Shown here one piece after another: positions 22,374 through 27,511 of a stretch of DNA of 27,511 nucleotides. Location of the stretch: assembly GCA_964383535.1 (NCBI GenBank), contig CAYLHS010000024.1, positions 1 to 27,511 on the forward strand. The letters run 5' to 3'. The position numbers and the translations under genes were made by a program. The notes under the pieces were generated by a model, which had not been told where the DNA came from, made no database searches, and saw only the letters and a list, made by a program, of their open reading frames with translations. The stretch's first letter is position 1; the number at the start of each line of letters is the position of its first letter. The stretch comes from CAYLHS01 sp964383535 (lineage in GTDB: Bacteria > Actinomycetota > Acidimicrobiia > Spongiisociales > UBA4744).

Positions 22374-24133
22374 TCGGTCCAGGCGCGGCGAGGGGCCATC
22401 GTGGATGGTGGGACCTTGGGGATCCAGACTTCGAACGTTGCGCCTCCACCGGGGGTGTCCTTGATCCTGACCGTTCCTCCGATGGTCGAGCTGAGACCAC
22501 GAACGATGGCGAGCCCCAGTCCGGTTCCTCCCTGGCGTCGCGTTGTGGAGGGCTCGAGCTGGGTGAATCGGTCGAACACCCGCTCCCGATCCTGTGTCGG
22601 AATGCCGGGCCCATGGTCGATGACCGATACCGTGGCGGCGTCCTGATCCTCCTGGGCCGCGACCTCCACGGGCGATCCCGGCGCGTACCGGATGGCGTTC
22701 TGGACGAGGTTGATCATGATGCGCCTGATGTGCTCGGGATCGGACATGAGCTTGATGCTTGGACCGGTCACCGTCACACGACTCGAATCTGGCACTTCGC
22801 GAATCGTGTCTTCGAGCAACGGAATGAGATCGACGGTCTCCGCCACCGTCGGCAACGCTTTGCCCTCGATTCGGGAGACGATCAGCAGATCCTCGATGAG
22901 GTAGTTCAGCCGGTTCGCCTGCGATCTCGCAGACTCGAGGAGGTCTTTGGCCATGTCGCTGTCGCGCGACAGCTCAGGACGCGCCAAGGTCGCGAGCGAA
23001 CCGATGATCGACGTCAGCGGTGTTCGCAGCTCGTGGCTCACGACCGACACGAAATCGGACTTCATCGCAGCGAGCTCCTCCATCTTTCTGCTCGTCTCCG
23101 CCGCCTCCTGGATACGCCGAAGTTGTGCGATCGCCAGTGCCGTCGGCGTCGAGAGCGACACAAGACGGTCGAGGTCTTTGTCGGTGAACGGGCCCTCGAT
23201 CTTGTCGGCTATGACCATCACGCCGAGTGCGCGATCCTCCACTCGAACGGGAGTGGCGATCGCATTGCGGACTCCGAGTTCTCCGAGGAGCCCGTGGTGG
23301 TCGGGGTTCTTGTCGAGATCGTTGAAGATCGTCGGGCGGCCCAGGGTGTAGACGCGCTCGAGGTCGCCGGTGGTGCGAAGCGGCAGGCGGTATCCCTCGA
23401 CCTCGAGCTGGTGGCCAATCGTCCAGATCGGACTCATCACGTTCAGGACCGGTCTGTTCGGATCCTTGAGCAGCAGCGCGCCGACTTGGGCATGGAGGTA
23501 TTGGCCGATGCGTCCGACGAGCATCGGGAGGGCATCTTGAACGGTTTCGGCAACCGAGGTCGCCGTCGAAACCTCGTAGAGGCGTTCGAGGTCCATCTCC
23601 CTCGCGGTGAGGGTGTCGAGCCGTTCCGTCGCGAGGACATGCTCCCGTCTGAATCCCTGTATGAGCGCGGCCACCGCAAACGACACGCCGGCAACGGCGA
23701 GCACGGGAACGATGAGGTTGTGCACAGGCTCACCGTTGGAGATCGCGATGGTCACATAGGAGGCAGCCACGGCCACCGTTACGAAACCGTGCACAGTAAG
23801 GCCTGCCATGGCCGCAGAGAGGGCGACGATCGCGAGATCTGTGGCAAGGACCGTCGGCTCGAGCTTCTGGATCGTTCCCATCGCGGTCAACATCGAGACG
23901 AATACTGCGAACAGGAGCGCCAGCATGACCGTACCGATCGGCCGATCCAGCAGTGAGGTCCAGCGCACGAGCATCAGGAGCAGCAACGTGGCGCCGGCCG
24001 CGAGCGCGGTACCCCACACTCGGAGATCTCCCACCACGCCATCGAAGTAGGCCGTGATGAGGATACCGATGGTCAGGAGGATCATGATGCGCACGCCGAG
24101 CAGCGCGGTCTGTTGGGTGATCGGGCGCTTCAC
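22337..24133 (-). CDS. Membrane sensor histidine kinase with GAF domain
   Basis: About 598 residues from a GTG at 24133; longer frames would overlap the divergent hydrolase gene. Membrane segments occupy about residues 12-160. A GAF domain spans about 187-340 (ending in IADKIEGPFTDKDLDRLVSL). HisKA follows with VVSHELRTPLTS and His367, and the ATPase domain has the N box (INLVQNAIRYAP), G1 (IDHGPGIP) and G2 (GGTGLGLAIVRGL). It is complete and should autophosphorylate, but no response regulator is adjacent. A CATACT box seven bases before the GTG may mark a leaderless start. Its 3' end overlaps fabI by 37 bp. Confidence 0.88.
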   Translation of the reverse strand: MKRPITQQTALLGVRIMILLTIGILITAYFDGVVGDLRVWGTALAAGATLLLLMLVRWTSLLDRPIGTVMLALLFAVFVSMLTAMGTIQKLEPTVLATDLAIVALSAAMAGLTVHGFVTVAVAASYVTIAISNGEPVHNLIVPVLAVAGVSFAVAALIQGFRREHVLATERLDTLTAREMDLERLYEVSTATSVAETVQDALPMLVGRIGQYLHAQVGALLLKDPNRPVLNVMSPIWTIGHQLEVEGYRLPLRTTGDLERVYTLGRPTIFNDLDKNPDHHGLLGELGVRNAIATPVRVEDRALGVMVIADKIEGPFTDKDLDRLVSLSTPTALAIAQLRRIQEAAETSRKMEELAAMKSDFVSVVSHELRTPLTSIIGSLATLARPELSRDSDMAKDLLESARSQANRLNYLIEDLLIVSRIEGKALPTVAETVDLIPLLEDTIREVPDSSRVTVTGPSIKLMSDPEHIRRIMINLVQNAIRYAPGSPVEVAAQEDQDAATVSVIDHGPGIPTQDRERVFDRFTQLEPSTTRRQGGTGLGLAIVRGLSSTIGGTVRIKDTPGGGATFEVWIPKVPPSTMAPRRAWTDQSSGGTATAIE

Positions 24134-24199
24134 GATCCCAAGTATGGTCGGTGATTGCAGGGGCAGCGGTAATCTCCCCGGAGCGATCGGGACGGATAT

Positions 24200-24910
24200 G
24201 TGGCGTTGACAACCTTTGCCGGCCTGTTCGGGGAACGCTACGGAGAAGGAGTCCCGAACGTGCTGGCGCTGCACGGATGGGGACGTGACCACACGGACTT
24301 CGCGGCCGTGCTCGAGGGCATCCCGTCGATCGCAGTCGACCTGCCGGGATTCGGCGCCTCAGCCGCCCCGCGGACTCCAATAGGGTCGGAGGGGTATGCC
24401 GAGGCCATTCTCCCGGTCGTCGAGAGCTTTGTTCGGCCGCCGATCATCGTCGGTCACTCGTTTGGTGGAAGGGTGGCTGTCACGCTCGCCTCGAGAAGGC
24501 CGGTGTCCGGGCTCCTCCTGATCGGCACCCCTCTCCTGCGAGTCGTTCCGCGCCGCCGTTCCCCGGTGGGCTTCCGGATAGCGAAGCGATTTCGGTTCCT
24601 GCTCGGTGAAGAACGCCTTGAGCGAGCACGCAGACGCTACGGATCGGCGGACTACCGCGCGGCAACCGGTGTCATGCGCGATGTGCTCGTGATGGTCGTC
24701 AACGAGACCTACGAGGAGATCCTGCCGACGATCGAGTGTCCAACGCGTCTGCTCTGGGGTGCGAACGACACCGACGTTCCCACGTCTATTGCGGAAGCGG
24801 CGCTTGATCTCTTGCCGAACGGCCGACTCGAGGTGATTCCCGAGGTTGGACACCATGTTCCGTCGACAGCTCCCGACGTGGTGCGGGCCGAGCTCTTGGA
24901 GATGCTGTGA
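24200..24910 (+). CDS. Alpha/beta fold hydrolase
   Basis: 236 residues, GTG start. The fold is clear: LALHGWG (oxyanion region, 22-28), AVDLPGFG at 45-52, nucleophile elbow GHSFGG with Ser87, acid Asp190 or Asp192 in GANDTDVP, and His218/219 in VGHHVP. The cap region is short and basic (PRRRSPVGFRIAKRFR). The substrate is unknown; esterase, thioesterase and peptidase-like members share this layout. The stop overlaps the GTG of the MurF-like gene (GTGA), so the two are coupled and a role in the same precursor pathway is likely. TAATCT at 24169-24174 is a possible -10 box. Confidence 0.82.
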   Translation: MALTTFAGLFGERYGEGVPNVLALHGWGRDHTDFAAVLEGIPSIAVDLPGFGASAAPRTPIGSEGYAEAILPVVESFVRPPIIVGHSFGGRVAVTLASRRPVSGLLLIGTPLLRVVPRRRSPVGFRIAKRFRFLLGEERLERARRRYGSADYRAATGVMRDVLVMVVNETYEEILPTIECPTRLLWGANDTDVPTSIAEAALDLLPNGRLEVIPEVGHHVPSTAPDVVRAELLEML

Positions 24911-26403
24911 CGTCTGAAACCCTCGCTACCTTGGCCGTGCTGGCCGCCGCTTGGGTCACTTCAGCGCTTCGCTGGGCGCGAGTCGCGCAACGCGAGCACT
25001 ACCTCGGGGGAGCCGTCAGTCGGTTCGCGGTCCGCTGGTGGACGTGCTCGTTGGTGAATGCCGGCGGGGTGATCATCGCACTTGGCGGTGTCGTCGCCGC
25101 GTTCATGGAACCGTTGTGGGCGCTGGTTCCGGCGGTGGTGGTCGCGTTCGGACCCATCGGGCTCGGCCTCCGAGGTCGGACTTCGCGGCTCGCGTGGACC
25201 CCGCGAGCCCGTCGAGTTGCCGGCATGGTCGTGGTGCTCGAGGCCGTGTTGGTCATTCTCGGAAGGGCGGCGGTACCGCTCGTCACGATCGAGCTCGTTG
25301 CCCTGCCGGTCCTCATCGATGTCGCGTTGTGGGTCCTGGAGCCGATCGAACGAAGGTTGAGCCGACGATTCGTGGACCAGGCCGCCGGTCGGCTGCGAGC
25401 CGTAGCTCCGAAGATCGTGGCAATCACCGGGTCGTACGGAAAGACCACGACGAAGGGGTACGTCGGCCATCTGCTGCGACGCACTGCCGACGTCGTTGTC
25501 AGCCCGGCGAGCTTCAACAACAGGCTCGGGCTCGCGAGATCGGTCAACGAGCAGGTCACCAGCGGAACCCAGGTGTTCGTTGCGGAGATGGGAACATACG
25601 GTCCGGGTGAGATCCGGGACATGTGCTCATGGATTTCTCCGACGGTGTCGGTCATCACCGCGATCGGTCCGGTCCATCTCGAGCGCTTCGGCAGTCTCGA
25701 CGCGGTCGCGACCGCCAAGTCCGAGATCGTCGACGGTGCAGAGGCACTCGTCCTCAACGTCGACTACCCGCGCCTCGAGTCACTTGCCGAAACCGAGCGT
25801 TCCCGACGAACGGTGATCCGCTGTTCGACGACCGATCACGATGCCGACGCGTACGTGGGGTCCGAAGGCACGGTGTTCGTTCATGGCGAGGTGGTCGGCT
25901 CGGTGCCCGATGTCGACATGTTCGCCGGAAACGTCGCATGTGCGGTTGGTGTGGCCCTGGCTCTGGGCATCACGCCCGACGAGAGCGATCTTGCCACCCT
26001 GGCGCGGCCCCCTCACCGGCTCGAGGTGGGTACGACCGATGCGGGCGTGGTGGTCATCGACGATACATACAACGCCAACCCTGCCGGGGCCAGAGCCGCT
26101 CTCGCGGCACTGGCGCGTCGTGGTTCGGGCCGGCGGGTGGTCGTGACCCCCGGCATGATTGAACTCGGTCCGCTCCAGTACGAGGAGAACATGGCATTCG
26201 CGGCGAATGCCGCTGAGGTCGCCACCGACCTGGTGATTGTGGGAAAGACGAACCGCCGCGCGCTACTCGAAGGCGCTGCGAAAGGTCGGGTCTCCGTTAA
26301 CGTGATGGATTCCCGGGACGACGCGGTTGGATGGGTGCGCGCGACGCTCGGTGCCGGGGACACGGTCGTGTACGAGAACGACCTGCCTGACCACTACCCG
26401 TGA
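24907..26403 (+). CDS. Membrane-anchored MurF-like Mur ligase
   Basis: 498 residues. Residues 1-150 contain about four hydrophobic segments (roughly 5-20, 48-67, 70-88, 107-142) in place of the soluble UDP-binding domain of MurF. The central and C-terminal domains are clearly Mur ligase: P-loop ITGSYGKTTTK at 173-183, SFNNRLGL at 202-209, EMGTYGPGEI near 227-236, HLERFGS, Lys271 in the position of the conserved central-domain lysine, DDTYNANP, and VTPGMIELG. The C terminus ends YENDLPDHYP rather than the usual K-G-S-R motif. It probably ligates a peptide or D-Ala-D-Ala-like unit to a membrane-bound acceptor. Coupled to the hydrolase before it and 12 bp from the ligase after it. Confidence 0.85.
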   Translation: MTSETLATLAVLAAAWVTSALRWARVAQREHYLGGAVSRFAVRWWTCSLVNAGGVIIALGGVVAAFMEPLWALVPAVVVAFGPIGLGLRGRTSRLAWTPRARRVAGMVVVLEAVLVILGRAAVPLVTIELVALPVLIDVALWVLEPIERRLSRRFVDQAAGRLRAVAPKIVAITGSYGKTTTKGYVGHLLRRTADVVVSPASFNNRLGLARSVNEQVTSGTQVFVAEMGTYGPGEIRDMCSWISPTVSVITAIGPVHLERFGSLDAVATAKSEIVDGAEALVLNVDYPRLESLAETERSRRTVIRCSTTDHDADAYVGSEGTVFVHGEVVGSVPDVDMFAGNVACAVGVALALGITPDESDLATLARPPHRLEVGTTDAGVVVIDDTYNANPAGARAALAALARRGSGRRVVVTPGMIELGPLQYEENMAFAANAAEVATDLVIVGKTNRRALLEGAAKGRVSVNVMDSRDDAVGWVRATLGAGDTVVYENDLPDHYP

Positions 26404-26415
26404 GGAAGTGAAACG

Positions 26416-27504
26416 ATGAGCAGACCGGCGGTCGTATTCGGAGGTCCGTCTCCGGAACACGACATCAGCATTCTCACCGGACTCCAGGCATGCCGCACAC
26501 TGCTCGATTCGGGTAGGGACGTGGTGGCCGTGTATTGGGCGAAGAGCGGCGCGTGGTTCTCCGTCGACCCTGCCCTCGAGGCGGTGGACTTTGCGGACGG
26601 TGTGCCGCGCAAAGCGACACCGCTGCGTCTGGTCGCCGAGCCGGGTGCCGGTTTCATGGAGAAGAGGAAGCCCCTCGATGTCTCGCCCGTCGTCGTGTGT
26701 TGTCACGGGGCTCCCGGTGAAGACGGGACGCTCCAGAGCTCACTCGACCTCGCGGGGATCCGCTACTCGGGTCCTGGGGCCGCCGGCTCCGCACTCGGGA
26801 TGGACAAGCTCGCATTCGGCGCAGTCGTGGAACAAGCCGGCCTTCCATCGGTTCCCCGGCGACTCCTCTCAGTGGACCTGGCGTGGGACTCTGTCCCGCC
26901 GTACATCGTCAAGCCCCGGTTCGGTGGATCGTCGATCGGCATCGAGGTGGTCGACGGAATGGCGACCGCGCTGGCACTGGGCGCGTCGTCCGTACACCTC
27001 CAAGACGGCGCTGTCATCGAGCCCTTCCTCGAGGGCAGCAGGGACTACAACATCGCGGTCCGGACGTACCCCGAACTCCAGCTCAGTGCCATCGAAGCTC
27101 CGGTACGTGCAGCGAGCGCGGACGCCATCTACAGCTACGAGCAGAAATACCTGAGCGGAGGCGGTCTCGAAGGATCGGCTCGAGAGCTTCCGGCGGTACT
27201 TCCCGCACACGTCGAGCAGCGAATCCGCGACGCAGCGAGAACGGTTGCGGGTCTCGTCGGTGTCCGGTCCGTCGCCAGAGTCGACTTTCTGGTACGCGGC
27301 GAGAACGTGTGGGTGAACGAGGTCAACACGATCCCTGGGAGCCTGGCGGCATACCTGTGGATCGATCCACCGGTGAGCCGCCGCGAGCTGATCGACGACA
27401 TCATTGCCGAGGCGGAACAGCAGTCGATCCGACGTTTCACGACCGCAGGTTCGGACGGGACGGCACTCCGCAGTGCGGGTGCGATCGCTTCGAAGCTCGG
27501 CTGA
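26416..27504 (+). CDS. ddl: D-alanine--D-alanine ligase-like ATP-grasp enzyme
   Basis: 362 residues, ATG seven bases behind GAGGAAG. Ddl motifs in order: GGPSPEHDISILTG at 9-22 (Glu14 in the substrate position), CCHGAPGEDGTLQ at 95-107, SGPGAAGSALGMDK at 118-131, KPRFGGSSIG at 166-175, and the metal-binding VARVDF followed by WVNEVNTIPGS. Ddl joins two D-Ala using ATP for peptidoglycan stem peptides. The NTIPGSL end differs a little from the common N-T-x-P-G-M-T, so a related dipeptide is possible. Paired with a MurF-type ligase, it likely supplies the dipeptide that partner attaches. The window ends seven bases after the stop. Confidence 0.87.
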   Translation: MSRPAVVFGGPSPEHDISILTGLQACRTLLDSGRDVVAVYWAKSGAWFSVDPALEAVDFADGVPRKATPLRLVAEPGAGFMEKRKPLDVSPVVVCCHGAPGEDGTLQSSLDLAGIRYSGPGAAGSALGMDKLAFGAVVEQAGLPSVPRRLLSVDLAWDSVPPYIVKPRFGGSSIGIEVVDGMATALALGASSVHLQDGAVIEPFLEGSRDYNIAVRTYPELQLSAIEAPVRAASADAIYSYEQKYLSGGGLEGSARELPAVLPAHVEQRIRDAARTVAGLVGVRSVARVDFLVRGENVWVNEVNTIPGSLAAYLWIDPPVSRRELIDDIIAEAEQQSIRRFTTAGSDGTALRSAGAIASKLG

Positions 27505-27511
27505 CTACAGG

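Noticed and set aside
22208..23956. Plus-strand frame of 582 codons
   Set aside because: Antisense to a complete histidine kinase; rich in Arg, His, Asp and Gly as expected for a shadow frame in GC-rich DNA.

Overview
The window is high-GC bacterial chromosome. Gene content (AdnAB-type helicase-nuclease pair, InhA-like enoyl reductase, PlsB acyltransferase, many GTG starts, starts sitting directly behind TANNNT boxes) points to Actinomycetota, perhaps an Acidimicrobiia-like lineage; the class is a guess. I see no insertion sequence, phage gene, tRNA, rRNA or CRISPR array. Most genes are ordinary chromosomal housekeeping genes, tightly packed, several with convergent neighbours that touch or overlap.

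Layout. 1-303: 3' end of a response-regulator receiver domain. 425-1045 (-): phosphoribosyltransferase. 1182-4476 (+): ABC-2 exporter operon (one ATPase, two permeases, overlapping starts and stops). 4477-5598 (-): DUF1023-type alpha/beta hydrolase. 5795-9723 (-): sensor histidine kinase followed by the acyltransferase PlsB. 9775-10230 (+): D-aminoacyl-tRNA deacylase, divergent from the kinase across a 51-bp gap that holds a perfect 7-bp dyad. 10259-10891 (-): DsbA/FrnE-like protein with a single cysteine in its motif. 10956-11315 (+): DUF1304 membrane protein. 11359-17643 (-): DUF488 gene, then adnA and adnB with a 4-bp overlap. 17679-18962 (+): glutamate dehydrogenase. 18966-19724 (-): stand-alone RecB-like Fe-S nuclease.

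19725-20924 is 1.2 kb without a credible protein gene, and it is the most unusual part of the window. It contains three consecutive units with the same architecture on the + strand: two CGCGAAA half-sites exactly 21 bp apart, then 25 bp later (start to start) a TTGCG -35 box, a 17-bp spacer and a TA-rich -10 box, then a run of hairpins closed by GNRA or UUCG tetraloops, then a terminator hairpin with a T-run. Units 2 and 3 are near-identical 263-bp tandem copies. Unit 1 differs in RNA sequence but keeps every promoter spacing. I read this as a cluster of co-regulated structured small RNAs of no family I recognise. The first pair of half-sites also lies over the -35 region of the divergent RecB-like nuclease.

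20925-22373 (+): two small unknown proteins and an InhA/FabI enoyl-ACP reductase, whose 3' end overlaps a GAF-containing histidine kinase on the other strand (22337-24133). 24200-27504 (+): a coupled operon of an alpha/beta hydrolase, a MurF-like ligase whose usual N-terminal domain is replaced by membrane segments, and a D-Ala-D-Ala ligase-like ATP-grasp enzyme, likely acting on cell-wall or related peptide precursors at the membrane. PlsB and the enoyl reductase give the window a second theme of membrane-lipid synthesis, and each lies beside a histidine kinase.
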